DNA from: Kutzneria kofuensis
GTDB taxonomy: Bacteria; Actinomycetota; Actinomycetes; Mycobacteriales; Pseudonocardiaceae
Reading direction: 5' to 3'
Assembly (NCBI RefSeq): GCF_014203355.1
Contig: NZ_JACHIR010000001.1
Coordinates: forward strand, 5,892,038 to 5,956,037
Length of the DNA: 64,000 bases
The notes beneath the pieces were generated by a model. That model saw only the letters and a list, made by a program, of their open reading frames with translations, was not told the DNA's origin and made no database searches. The position numbers were made by a program, and so were the translations under genes. Positions 28,473 to 36,988 of this stretch are shown here, piece by piece (position 1 is the first letter of the stretch; every line of letters starts with the position of its first letter).

Positions 28473-29177
28473 ATGCGTGTTCGTCGAGTCGTCACCACCA
28501 GGGCCGGCGGTCGGTCCAAGGCCCCCTACGAGTCGTTCAACCTGGGTGATCACGTCGGTGACGACCCGGCGGCGGTGCGGGCCAACCGGCAGCGCCTGGC
28601 CGAGGGCGTCGGCCTGAGCGCCGACCGCCTGGTGTGGATGGAGCAGGTGCACGGCCGGACCATCACCACCGTGGACGGCCCGGTCGCGGCGCCGGCGGAG
28701 GCCACGGACGGCCTGGTCACCGCCCAGCCGGGCCTGGCGTTGGTGGCGCTGGTCGCCGACTGCGTGCCGGTGCTGCTGGCCGATCCCGACAACGGCGTGG
28801 TCGCGGCCGTGCACGCCGGCCGGGTGGGAGCCCGGGTCGGCGTGGTGCCGGCGGCGGTCGCCGCGATGGTCGAGGCGGGCGCGAAGGCCGACCGGATCGA
28901 GGTCCTGCTGGGCCCGAGCGTCTGCGGCGAGTGCTACGAGGTGCCGGCCGCGATGCGCGACGACGTCGAGGCGCACCTGCCGGGCAGCGCCGCCAAATCC
29001 CGCAAGGGCACGCCCGCCCTGGACCTGCGGGCCGGCCTCTGGAACCAGCTGGCCGACCTGGGCGTGGCCAAGATCGGCGTGGACCCGCGCTGCACGGTCG
29101 AGGACAAGACCCTGTTCAGCCACCGCCGGGACGGCCAGACCGGCCGACTGGCCGCCGTGACCTGGATCGAGGCATGA
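28473..29177 (+). CDS. pgeF: Peptidoglycan editing factor / laccase-domain protein
   Basis: A 234-residue YfiH/DUF152 protein. Family members hydrolyse purine nucleosides, and in E. coli the protein limits misincorporation of amino acids into muropeptides (PgeF). Zinc-site elements are WMEQVHG, ADCVPVLL, AVHAG and CGECYEVP. The usual HAGWRG is HAGRVG here. The ATG at 28473 gives the normal family N-terminus (RVRRVVTTRAGG); GGGGAG lies 10 nt upstream. It is coupled to yggS by a 4-nt overlap, an order common downstream of ftsZ. Confidence 0.88.
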   Translation: MRVRRVVTTRAGGRSKAPYESFNLGDHVGDDPAAVRANRQRLAEGVGLSADRLVWMEQVHGRTITTVDGPVAAPAEATDGLVTAQPGLALVALVADCVPVLLADPDNGVVAAVHAGRVGARVGVVPAAVAAMVEAGAKADRIEVLLGPSVCGECYEVPAAMRDDVEAHLPGSAAKSRKGTPALDLRAGLWNQLADLGVAKIGVDPRCTVEDKTLFSHRRDGQTGRLAAVTWIEA

Positions 29178-29905
29178 CCGACGACCGCCGGCGGCAGATC
29201 GCCGAGAACCTGGCGGCCGTGCGGGAGCAGATCGCCGACGCTTGCCGCGACGCCGGGCGCAGCCCCGATGAGGTGAAGCTGCTCGCCGTCACGAAGACCT
29301 TCCCGGCCGCCGACGCCCTCCTGCTGGCCGAGTTGGGCGTCACCGACTTCGCCGAGAACCGGGACCAGGAGGCCGCCCCGAAGGCCGCCGAGGTGGCCGC
29401 CGCGCGGCCCGGCGTGCCCGTCCGGTGGCACATGGTGGGTCGGATGCAGCGCAACAAGGCTCGCTCGATCGTGGGATGGGCGGACGAGGTGCAGTCCGTG
29501 GACTCGCCCAGGCTGGCCGCTGCGCTCGCGAAGGCCGTCGCGGGCGCCCGGACCAGGGGGAGCCGCTCCGAGCCGCTCAGCGTGCTGATCCAGGCCAGCC
29601 TGGACGGTGATCCGGAGCGCGGTGGCGTTCCGCTGTCGGGACTCATGGAACTGGCCGACGAGATAGCCCGATCGGGTGAACTGATCTTGCGCGGTGTGAT
29701 GGGAGTCGCACCATTGTCGATGGATCCAGGAGCGGCTTTCGAACTCCTGTCCAAGGCGGCCGCCAGGGTTCGGGCCGATCATCCGACGGCAGTGGAGCTG
29801 TCCGCCGGCATGACGGGCGACCTGGCTGCGGCTATCGGGCAGGGTTCGACGTGCGTGCGTGTCGGAACGGGCCTGCTGGGGTACAGAGGGCTAGCCTCGC
29901 CTTAG
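29174..29905 (+). CDS. yggS: PLP homeostasis protein, YggS family
   Basis: A 243-residue PLP-binding barrel protein (PLPBP) that maintains vitamin B6 balance and has no known enzymatic activity. The PLP lysine is in LLAVTKTFP, followed by [22 protein letters not shown] and the C-terminal [29 protein letters not shown], which holds the phosphate-binding site. The canonical GENYVQE and HFIGxLQ versions are modified to AENRDQE and HMVGRMQ. The ATG overlaps the pgeF stop by 4 nt. Confidence 0.92.
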   Translation: MTDDRRRQIAENLAAVREQIADACRDAGRSPDEVKLLAVTKTFPAADALLLAELGVTDFAENRDQEAAPKAAEVAAARPGVPVRWHMVGRMQRNKARSIVGWADEVQSVDSPRLAAALAKAVAGARTRGSRSEPLSVLIQASLDGDPERGGVPLSGLMELADEIARSGELILRGVMGVAPLSMDPGAAFELLSKAAARVRADHPTAVELSAGMTGDLAAAIGQGSTCVRVGTGLLGYRGLASP

Positions 29906-29972
29906 GCGGTGGGGAACCCGGGCGCGTCGCCGCGCGTCCAGGTCGTCGGGGAGTCGCGGAGGAAGGGCTGGC

Positions 29973-30629
29973 ATGAGTGCGCTTCAGAAGCTGAAGGCCT
30001 ACTTCGGGATGGTGCCGGCCGACGACCTGGACGGCTACGACGACGAGGGCCGCTACGTGTCCGACTACCGGGACGACTACGACGACCGCACCCGCGATGA
30101 TCGTTCCGTCGGCGGCGACGACTACGATCGGTACTCGAGCGGTCGGCGACGCTCGGGCGGCAGCACGCTGTCGGCCCGCTCGTCCTACCGCGCCGACTAC
30201 GACGAGGACGGCTACGAGCTGCCCGAGGACCGGACCCGTGGCCGCCGCAGCTGGGCGACCGAGGCGCCGACCCACGGCGCGCTCGCGGTCGAGCCCAAGC
30301 ACGAGCCGGTCACGCGACTGCGACCGGCACAGGATCCGGTGGCACACCCCTTGGCCAAGATCATCACCCTGCACCCGCGCAGCTACACCGAGGCGCGGAC
30401 CATCGGCGAGCACTACCGGGACGGCACGCCGGTGATCATCAACCTGACCGACATGGACAACGCGGACGCCAAGCGGCTCGTCGACTTCGCCGCCGGGCTG
30501 GCCTTCGCGCTGCGCGGCAGCATGGACAAGGTCACCAACAAGGTGTTCCTTCTCTCACCGCCGAACACGGAAGTGACGGCCGAGGACCGCAGGCGCCTCG
30601 CGGAGGGTGGCTTCCTCCCCAAGTCATGA
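29973..30629 (+). CDS. sepF: Cell division protein SepF
   Basis: A 218-residue Z-ring membrane anchor. The N-terminus [15 protein letters not shown] is the amphipathic membrane-targeting helix. A long Asp/Tyr/Arg-rich linker occupies residues 16-115, and the SepF dimer domain (about 120-210) contains [18 protein letters not shown] and [19 protein letters not shown]. Actinobacteria lack FtsA, so SepF is expected to be the main FtsZ tether. A GGAGGAAGGG ribosome site precedes the ATG. Confidence 0.94.
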   Translation: MSALQKLKAYFGMVPADDLDGYDDEGRYVSDYRDDYDDRTRDDRSVGGDDYDRYSSGRRRSGGSTLSARSSYRADYDEDGYELPEDRTRGRRSWATEAPTHGALAVEPKHEPVTRLRPAQDPVAHPLAKIITLHPRSYTEARTIGEHYRDGTPVIINLTDMDNADAKRLVDFAAGLAFALRGSMDKVTNKVFLLSPPNTEVTAEDRRRLAEGGFLPKS

Positions 30630-30648
30630 CGGATGGCACAGTGGTGGC

Positions 30649-30945
30649 GTGCAACCGGTCTTCGTGGTCGTCTACTACGTGCTGTTCTTCTTCTGGCTGC
30701 TGCTCTCGGCACGCCTGGTCGTGGAGTACGTCCGGGCGTTCTCCCGGGAGTGGCGACCGGCCGGTGGGGTTGCGGTCACGCTGGAGACCATCTACACAGT
30801 GACAGACCCTCCGGTCCGGTTGGCCCGTCGCGTGATACCGATGGTACGAATCGGGGGCGTCGGGCTGGACCTATCGATTATGGTCGTGTTCCTGGTCGTG
30901 TACATACTGATGCAACTGAGCCTGCAACTGACGCATACATCCTGA
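30649..30945 (+). CDS. YggT family membrane protein
   Basis: A 98-residue protein with two hydrophobic helices (about residues 3-25 and 74-94). Between them lie RLVVEYVRAFSREWRP and TDPPVRLARRVIPMVRIGG, the YggT signature. It lies in the usual sepF-yggT-wag31 order of actinobacteria and is suspected to act at the division or polar membrane, but its function is unproven. The GTG at 30649 gives the standard N-terminus; the earlier ATG at 30607 would overlap sepF. Confidence 0.88.
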   Translation: MQPVFVVVYYVLFFFWLLLSARLVVEYVRAFSREWRPAGGVAVTLETIYTVTDPPVRLARRVIPMVRIGGVGLDLSIMVVFLVVYILMQLSLQLTHTS

Positions 30946-31015
30946 TGCGGCTGACGCAGCCCGGGTGACGGGGATCCTGGTGCTGCACCGGTCGTGACTG
31001 CCGTGAGGTGATCTG

Positions 31016-31819
31016 ATGCCGTTGACCCCCGCTGACGTGCACAACGTCGCGTTCAGCAAGCCTCCTATCGGGAAGCGGGGCTACAACGAGGACGAGGTGG
31101 ACGCCTTCCTCGACCTGGTTGAGGGCGAGCTGGCCCGCCTGATCGAGGAGAACTCCGACCTGCGCGCCCAGGTCGAGCAGCTGGACTCCCAGCTGGAGGC
31201 CGCGCGCGCCGACCTGGACGACGCTCGGAGCAAGGTCGGTTCCGGCCCCATGCCCGGCCGCGAGGAACCCCGTCGCCTCGCTTCCGTCCCGCCGCCGTCG
31301 GTGATGGAGCAGACCACGCCCGGTGGCGACCACCACGTGCAGGCGGCCAAGGTCCTGGGCCTCGCCCAGGAGATGGCCGACCGGCTCACCGGTGAGGCCA
31401 AGGGCGAGGCGGACTCGATGCTGGCCGAGGCCCGCACCAAGTCCGAGCAGCTGCTCTCCGAGGCGCGGGCGAAGGCGGACACCATGGTCAACGAGGCGCG
31501 CACGCGCGCCGAGACCATGCTCAACGACGCCCGGACCCGGTCCGAGACCCTGGAGCGCAACGCCCGGGAGAAGGCCGCGGCCCTGGACCGCGACGCGCAG
31601 CGCAAGCACGCCGAGGTGATGGGCAACATCACCCAGGAGAAGAACGCGCTGGAGAAGAAGATCGACATGCTCCGCACCATGGAGCGCGAGTACCGGACCC
31701 GACTCAAGAGCCTGCTCGAGTCGCAGCTGGCCGAACTGAACGACCGCACCTCGGCCGCCCCCAGCGAGGGACGCCAGAGCGGTGGTTACACCTTCGGCGC
31801 CCGCGCCGAAGCCGGCTGA
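31016..31819 (+). CDS. wag31: DivIVA-family polar growth protein Wag31
   Basis: A 267-residue DivIVA coiled-coil protein that marks cell poles and directs tip growth. The N-terminal membrane-curvature domain is [20 protein letters not shown] plus [18 protein letters not shown] variable Pro-rich insert (about 80-105) separates it from a long C-terminal coiled coil of Glu/Ala/Arg heptads (about 110-245). GAGGTGATCTG provides the ribosome site. An internal Thr in the insert could be the phosphorylation site known in mycobacteria; this is inference. Confidence 0.94.
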   Translation: MPLTPADVHNVAFSKPPIGKRGYNEDEVDAFLDLVEGELARLIEENSDLRAQVEQLDSQLEAARADLDDARSKVGSGPMPGREEPRRLASVPPPSVMEQTTPGGDHHVQAAKVLGLAQEMADRLTGEAKGEADSMLAEARTKSEQLLSEARAKADTMVNEARTRAETMLNDARTRSETLERNAREKAAALDRDAQRKHAEVMGNITQEKNALEKKIDMLRTMEREYRTRLKSLLESQLAELNDRTSAAPSEGRQSGGYTFGARAEAG

Positions 31820-31845
31820 GCGGTCCGGTCGGATCTTCCGAGGGA

Positions 31846-31867
31846 GGCAGGCCCAGGTGGGTCTGCC
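31846..31867 (+). terminator. Hairpin after wag31
   Basis: GGCAGGCCC (31846-31854) and GGGTCTGCC (31859-31867) pair over 9 positions including one G-T, with a 4-nt loop, 27 nt after the stop. Confidence 0.5.
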
Positions 31868-31942
31868 CGCGATGACACGTGTCGACGAACCGGCACGCGT
31901 CGTTCTGCCGTGAACGGTCGCGTGGTGACGTAGGGTCGCCAT

Positions 31943-32572
31943 GTGTCGTCGAACAACACAGCGTCGTCCGGCGGCGCCGGAAGGGCATCTTCCGGGCTGC
32001 TGTACGTCGTGCTGCTGTGCGTGCTGGCCGCGTTCGCGCTGCTCGTCGTCGCGCTCGTGTCCACCCAGACCCTGTGGGCGTGGGGCTCCGTCGCGCTCAG
32101 CGTCGTCGGCGCCGTGGTGCTGCTGCTGGACTGGCAGCGCCGGCGCCGCGCCGACGCGCGCCCGTCCACGGGCGGGCTGGCTGCCGCCGGGTCGACCGTC
32201 GACGGCGGAGACGACGATGCTGATGCGGACCCCCAGGAAGACGAGGGTGGACCGGGAGAAACGCAGGCTACAGGTGATCTTGACAGCCCTGCCACCGGGG
32301 GTGTCCGGATCGGCACGAATCGTGATGATCAGCAGGAACCGGCGGAGGAGGACACCGACGCGGCCGACGCGCTGGTGGTCTCCGAGTTGACCGACGAGGT
32401 GCTGGTGCTCGACGAGCGACCCCGCTACCACCTCGCCGCGTGCGGCTGGCTCGGCGAGCGCCCGACGATCCCGCTGCCGGTCGGCGAGGCCCGGCAACTG
32501 GGGTTCACGCCCTGCGCGCTGTGCACCCCGGACGCCACGCTCGCGGCGGCGGCCCGGGCCGCCAAGGACTAG
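31943..32572 (+). CDS. Membrane protein with C-terminal Cys motif, unknown function
   Basis: A 209-residue protein. There are two membrane segments at about residues 19-41 and 46-64, then an acidic disordered linker (about 75-135). A conserved-looking C-terminal block follows: RYHLAACGWLGERPTIPLPV, then FTPCALC. His, Cys and the CxxC-like pair suggest metal binding. Proteins with this tail are common next to wag31 in actinobacteria but have no assigned role. The GTG start follows TAGGGT by 6 nt, a leaderless arrangement. Confidence 0.75.
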   Translation: MSSNNTASSGGAGRASSGLLYVVLLCVLAAFALLVVALVSTQTLWAWGSVALSVVGAVVLLLDWQRRRRADARPSTGGLAAAGSTVDGGDDDADADPQEDEGGPGETQATGDLDSPATGGVRIGTNRDDQQEPAEEDTDAADALVVSELTDEVLVLDERPRYHLAACGWLGERPTIPLPVGEARQLGFTPCALCTPDATLAAAARAAKD

Positions 32573-32604
32573 TCACAACCGATTTGCTGCCTCGCGTTAC
32601 CCTT

Positions 32605-32815
32605 GACGTCGCACAGGCGCTGATCCGGCCATCACCGGGGAGCCTCCGGAAGAACGGGCCGGCACGGCCCCAGTAGAACCGGACGGGTGGGCCCGTCACA
32701 GCCCGCAAACGAGTGGCCGCCACCTCGCTGGCGGCAATCGGGGTGGTACCGCGGTGCGCCGAGCCATGGCGCGTCGTCCCCGTCACGACAGACGACGGGA
32801 CCGCGAGGAGCAGCA
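32605..32815 (+). ncRNA. T-box riboswitch of ileS (actinobacterial type)
   Basis: The T-box sequence TGGTACCGCG is at 32744-32753, offering UGGU to pair with the uncharged tRNA 3' end. The short Stem I region (about 32615-32665) contains an ATC isoleucine specifier candidate at 32631-32633. The distal part contains CGTCGTC / GACGACG hairpin arms. It ends at the GAGGAG ribosome site of ileS, so control is probably at translation initiation, as known for actinobacterial ileS T-boxes. Confidence 0.88.
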
Positions 32816-32818
32816 CCG

Positions 32819-35800
32819 ATGGCCTACCCACTCGAATCCTTCACCGACGGCGGCGTGCCGGCGCAGCCGTCGTTCCCGCAGCTCGAGAAGGCTGTCCTCG
32901 ACTACTGGGGCGCCGACGGCACGTTCCAGGCCAGCGTGGCCGGCCGGCCCACCGGCGAGAACGGCGCCAACGAGTTCGTCTTCTACGACGGCCCGCCGTT
33001 CGCCAACGGCCTGCCGCACTACGGCCACCTGCTCACGGGCTACGCCAAGGACGTCGTCCCGCGCTACCGGACGATGCGCGGCGAGCACGTGGAGCGCCGC
33101 TTCGGCTGGGACTGCCACGGCCTGCCGGCCGAGGTCCGCGCCGAGAAGGAGCTGGGCATCTCCTCCAAGGCGGAGATCGAGGCGCTCGGCGTCGACAAGT
33201 TCAACGACGCCTGCCGCACCTCCGTGCTGCGCTACACCTCCGAGTGGCGCGACTACGTCACCCGCCAGGCCCGCTGGGTGGACTTCGACAACGACTACAA
33301 GACGCTCGACCTGGACTACATGGAAAGCGTCATGTGGGCGTTCAAGACCCTGTGGGACAAGGGTCTCGTCTACGAGGGCTTCCGCGTCCTCTGGTACTGC
33401 TGGCGCTGCGAGACGCCGCTGTCCAACTCCGAGACCCGCATGGACGACACCTACCGGGACCGGCAGGACCCGGCCGTCACGGTCGGGATGCGGCTGGAGA
33501 CCGGCGAGTTGGCGCTGATCTGGACGACCACGCCGTGGACACTGCCGTCCAACCTGGCCATCGCCGTGCACCCGGACGTCGACTACGTGACGGTCGAGGC
33601 CAACGGCGAGAAGTACGTGCTGGCCGAGGCCCGGGTCCGCGCGTATGCCCGCGAGCTGGGCGAGGAGCCGACGGTGTTGGCCCGCTTCAAGGGCGCCGAC
33701 CTGCTGGGCCGCCGCTACACGCCGGTGTTCGACTTCTTCGCCGGCCGGCCGAACGCGCACCAGGTGCTGTCCGCCGACTACGTCACCACCGAGGACGGCA
33801 CCGGCCTGGTGCACATCGCGCCGGCCTTCGGTGAGGAGGACAAGGTCGTCACCGACGCGGCCGGCATCGAGCCGGTGGTGCCGGTCGACGCGCGCGGCCG
33901 GTTCACCGCCGAGGTGCCGCCGTACGCGGAGCTGCAGGTGTTCGAGGCCAACAAGCCGATCATCCGGGACCTCCGCGACCGCGGCGTGCTGCTGCGGCAC
34001 GAGACCTACGACCACTCCTACCCGCACTGCTGGCGCTGCGACACGCCGCTGATCCAGCGCGCGGTGTCGTCCTGGTTCGTCGCGGTGAGCACGTTCCGGG
34101 ACCGCATGGTCGAGCTGAACCAGGAGATCAACTGGGTGCCCGACCACGTGCGGGACGGCCAGATGGGCAAATGGCTGGCCAACGCGCGGGACTGGAACAT
34201 CTCCCGCAACCGGTTCTGGGGCTCGCCGATCCCGGTGTGGATGTCCGACGACCCGGCCTACCCGCGGGTCGACGTGTACGGGTCGCTGGACGAGCTGGAG
34301 CGGGACTTCGGCGTGCGGCCGACCGACCTGCACCGGCCGACCATCGACGAGCTGACCCGGCCCAACCCGGACGACCCGACCGGCCGGTCCACCATGCGCC
34401 GGGTGCCCGAGGTGCTGGACTGCTGGTTCGAGTCCGGCTCGATGCCGTTCGCGCAGGTGCACTACCCGTTCGAGAACACCGACTGGTTCGAGCACCACTA
34501 CCCCGGCGACTTCATCGTCGAGTACAGCGCGCAGACCCGCGGCTGGTTCTACAACATGCACGTGCTGGCCACGGCGCTGTTCGACCGGCCGGCGTTCCGC
34601 AACTGCATCGCGCACGGCATCGTGCTCGGCGACGACGGCCAGAAGATGTCCAAGTCGCTGAACAACTACCCGGACGTCAACGAGGTGTTCGAGCGGGACG
34701 GCTCGGACGCCATGCGCTGGTTCCTGATGTCCAGCCCGATCCTGCGCGGCGGCAACCTGATCGTCACCGAGCGTGGCATCCGCGACTCGGTGCGCCAGGC
34801 CGTGCTGCCGCTGTGGAACTCGTGGTACTTCCTCGCGCTGTACGCCAACGCGGCCGGCGTGCAGGGCACCTGGCGGGTGGACAGCGAGCACGTGCTCGAC
34901 CGGTACGTGCTGGCCAAGACCCACGACCTGGTGGTCGCGGTGTCGAGCGCGTTGGACGACTACGACCTGGCCGGCGCGTGCTTCGCCGTCCGCGACTTCC
35001 TCGAGGTCCTGACCAACTGGTACGTCCGCCGCTCGCGGGACCGGTTCTGGGCCGGCGAGCAGGACGCGATCGACACCCTGCACACAGTGCTGGAGTTGGT
35101 CAGCCGGGTGGCGGCGCCGCTGCTGCCGCTGACCACGGAGTCGGTGTGGCGCGGCCTGACCGGCGGCCGCTCGGTGCACCTGACGGACTTCCCGAAGCCG
35201 GCGGAGGTGCCCGCGGACGCGGCGCTGGTGTCGGCGATGGACGAGGTGCGGCAGGTCTGCTCGGCGGCGCTGTCCCTGCGCAAGGCCAACAAGCTGCGGG
35301 TGCGGCTGCCGCTGGCCGGGCTCGTGGTGGCCACGCCGGACGCCGAGGCGCTGCGGCCGTTCGTCGGCCTGATCGGCGACGAGGTCAACGTGAAGTCGGT
35401 CGAGCTGACCACGGACGTGGCGGCGCACGGCCAGTTCCAGCTCACCGTCAACGCGCGGGCCTGCGGTCCGCGGCTCGGCGCGGCCGTGCAGAAGGTGATC
35501 AAGGCCGTGAAGGCGGGCGAGTGGACCGCGGCCGAGGACGGCTCGGTGTCCGCGGCCGGCATCGACCTGCTGCCCGGCGAGTACGAGCAGCGGCTGGTCG
35601 CCACCGACCCGGCCGCGACGGCGGCGCTGCCCGGTGGCGCGGGCCTGGTCGTGCTGGACACCGTCGTCACCGACGAACTGGCGGCCGAGGGCGTGGCCCG
35701 GGACGTGGTCCGCGTGGTGCAGCAGGCCCGTCGCGACGCCGGCCTCGACGTGTCGGACCGGATCACGCTGACCGTGTCGGCGGCCGACGACGTGGTGGCG

Positions 35801-35935
35801 GCGGTCCGGGCGCACGAGGCGTTCCTGGCGGCGGAGACGCTGGCCGACGCGGTGGCCTACGGGTCGGTGGAGAACGGAGTGACCGGCGCGGTCGGCGACG
35901 GCGGCGAGGTGGCGGTCGAGGTGCTCAAGGCCTGA
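32819..35935 (+). CDS. ileS: Isoleucyl-tRNA synthetase, type II (IleS2-like)
   Basis: A 1038-residue class I synthetase that charges tRNA-Ile. The HIGH motif is HYGH (residues 67-70) and KMSKS is at 609-613; the editing domain lies between them with [13 protein letters not shown]. The DALR-like anticodon region follows. Length and the GLPHYGHLL / [14 protein letters not shown] features fit the eukaryote-like type II enzymes, which are generally less sensitive to mupirocin than type I. The ATG at 32819 follows GAGGAG and the T-box. Confidence 0.95.
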   Translation: MAYPLESFTDGGVPAQPSFPQLEKAVLDYWGADGTFQASVAGRPTGENGANEFVFYDGPPFANGLPHYGHLLTGYAKDVVPRYRTMRGEHVERRFGWDCHGLPAEVRAEKELGISSKAEIEALGVDKFNDACRTSVLRYTSEWRDYVTRQARWVDFDNDYKTLDLDYMESVMWAFKTLWDKGLVYEGFRVLWYCWRCETPLSNSETRMDDTYRDRQDPAVTVGMRLETGELALIWTTTPWTLPSNLAIAVHPDVDYVTVEANGEKYVLAEARVRAYARELGEEPTVLARFKGADLLGRRYTPVFDFFAGRPNAHQVLSADYVTTEDGTGLVHIAPAFGEEDKVVTDAAGIEPVVPVDARGRFTAEVPPYAELQVFEANKPIIRDLRDRGVLLRHETYDHSYPHCWRCDTPLIQRAVSSWFVAVSTFRDRMVELNQEINWVPDHVRDGQMGKWLANARDWNISRNRFWGSPIPVWMSDDPAYPRVDVYGSLDELERDFGVRPTDLHRPTIDELTRPNPDDPTGRSTMRRVPEVLDCWFESGSMPFAQVHYPFENTDWFEHHYPGDFIVEYSAQTRGWFYNMHVLATALFDRPAFRNCIAHGIVLGDDGQKMSKSLNNYPDVNEVFERDGSDAMRWFLMSSPILRGGNLIVTERGIRDSVRQAVLPLWNSWYFLALYANAAGVQGTWRVDSEHVLDRYVLAKTHDLVVAVSSALDDYDLAGACFAVRDFLEVLTNWYVRRSRDRFWAGEQDAIDTLHTVLELVSRVAAPLLPLTTESVWRGLTGGRSVHLTDFPKPAEVPADAALVSAMDEVRQVCSAALSLRKANKLRVRLPLAGLVVATPDAEALRPFVGLIGDEVNVKSVELTTDVAAHGQFQLTVNARACGPRLGAAVQKVIKAVKAGEWTAAEDGSVSAAGIDLLPGEYEQRLVATDPAATAALPGGAGLVVLDTVVTDELAAEGVARDVVRVVQQARRDAGLDVSDRITLTVSAADDVVAAVRAHEAFLAAETLADAVAYGSVENGVTGAVGDGGEVAVEVLKA

Positions 35936-35942
35936 GCGAGGT

Positions 35943-35984
35943 GGTGGCGACCCCGGTCACCCCCATGACACCGGGGTCGCCACC
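35943..35984 (+). terminator. Perfect 15-bp hairpin after ileS
   Basis: GGTGGCGACCCCGGT (35943-35957) and its exact complement (35970-35984) flank a 12-nt loop, 7 nt after the stop. Confidence 0.7.
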
Positions 35985-36018
35985 GGCTGTGTGGCCCGCA
36001 CGTTCCCCCCACCAGATT

Positions 36019-36061
36019 CCATACGCTGCCGTACGGATCACGTCCATACGCTACCGTATGG
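36019..36061. promoter_or_regulatory. Two TetR-type operator palindromes
   Basis: CCATACGCTGCCGTACGG (36019-36036) and CCATACGCTACCGTATGG (36044-36061) are 18-bp palindromes set 25 bp apart; the second is perfect in its 7-bp arms. The second contains TACCGT (36052-36057), a plausible -10, and ends 4 nt before the regulator's start. Binding would block transcription, so autoregulation is expected. Confidence 0.7.
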
Positions 36062-36065
36062 AATC

Positions 36066-36614
36066 GTGGCCGGGAAGCGCCGGACGAAGGATGACTGGGT
36101 CGCCGCGGCCCTCGAGATGATCGCCGAGCGGGGCGTGAGCGCCCTCGCCGTCGAGCCGCTCGCGCAGCGGCTCGGCGCCACCAAGGGCAGCGCGTACTGG
36201 CACTTCCCCAGTCGGGAGGCGCTGTTGTCGGCCGCGCTGGACCAGTGGACGGGGTCGATCTCCGACGGGCTGGGCGCGTTCGCGGCGGTCGACCGGCCGC
36301 CGGACGAGCAGCTGTGGCTGGTGTTCAGCCGGGTCGTCGTGGACCGCGTGGACAACGACCTCGAGTTCGCCATGCTCGCGGCGGCCGACGACCCGCTGGT
36401 GGCGCAGGCGATGCGCTGCCTGACCGAGGTACGGTTGTCGTTCCTCTGCGGCCGGTTCGTGGCGCTCGGCTTCGCCGAGCCCGTGGCCCGGGAGCGGGCG
36501 CTGCAGATGCACACCTTCCTCCTCGGTCACGTGCAGATCGTTCGCCGGGGCGCGGAGATCGGCGACCTCGTCGAGTACGCGCGCGGCGTCTACCGGCTGC
36601 TGACCGCCCCGTAG
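36066..36614 (+). CDS. TetR family transcriptional regulator
   Basis: A 182-residue regulator. The helix-turn-helix is MIAERGVSALAVEPLAQRLG followed by ATKGSAYWHFPSREALL (about residues 17-55). The C-terminal ligand domain is all-helical. The GTG at 36066 was chosen because it gives the standard family N-terminus and lies directly behind the two operators; the longer in-frame start at 35991 would translate the operators. The transcript may be almost leaderless. No divergent target gene is present, so the regulon may be elsewhere or be this gene with yggU. Confidence 0.85.
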   Translation: MAGKRRTKDDWVAAALEMIAERGVSALAVEPLAQRLGATKGSAYWHFPSREALLSAALDQWTGSISDGLGAFAAVDRPPDEQLWLVFSRVVVDRVDNDLEFAMLAAADDPLVAQAMRCLTEVRLSFLCGRFVALGFAEPVARERALQMHTFLLGHVQIVRRGAEIGDLVEYARGVYRLLTAP

Positions 36615-36624
36615 AATCCGCGCC

Positions 36625-36882
36625 GTGAGGTTCGCTGTGCGCGTAAAACCCGGCGCGCGGCGCGACGCCGTCGGCGGTGTGTGGGGCGACGGGGCGCTGG
36701 TGGTGGCCGTCGCCGCGCCCGCGGTGGAGGGCAAGGCCAACGAGGCCGTGCGCAAGGCGCTGGCCGGCGCATTCGGCATCCGCCGTCAGGACGTGGTCAT
36801 CGTGTCCGGGGAGCGCAGTCGCGACAAGATCGTGGAGGTGCCGGACGGCACTGTCGATCGGCTGCGCGAACTTCTAGCATAA
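36625..36882 (+). CDS. DUF167 / YggU family protein
   Basis: An 85-residue single-domain alpha/beta protein of the DUF167 family. RVKPGARRDAVGG and VAVAAPAVEGKANEAVRKAL are the family signatures, followed by VIVSGERSRDKIVEV. Function unknown. It starts 11 nt after the TetR stop, so it is probably co-transcribed. A ribosome site is not obvious. Confidence 0.88.
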   Translation: MRFAVRVKPGARRDAVGGVWGDGALVVAVAAPAVEGKANEAVRKALAGAFGIRRQDVVIVSGERSRDKIVEVPDGTVDRLRELLA

Positions 36883-36895
36883 CATCGAACTGTAT

Positions 36896-36931
36896 TGTCC
36901 ATTTTGGACATCCAAAGTGGTCGATTAGTAC
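36896..36931 (+). promoter_or_regulatory. Promoter with overlapping palindromes, antiporter gene
   Basis: TTGGAC (36904-36909), 16-bp spacer and TAGTAC (36926-36931). TGTCCA-TTT-TGGACA (36896-36910) is a perfect palindrome overlapping the -35, and CCATTTTGG / CCAAAGTGG (36899-36907, 36912-36920) is a second, with one mismatch. The stretch is strikingly AT-rich for this genome. Confidence 0.5.
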
Positions 36932-36988
36932 TTTTCCGTGATCGTCACGCACAATGTTCAGGCGAACAGGTGACATCCGGGAGGTGGG

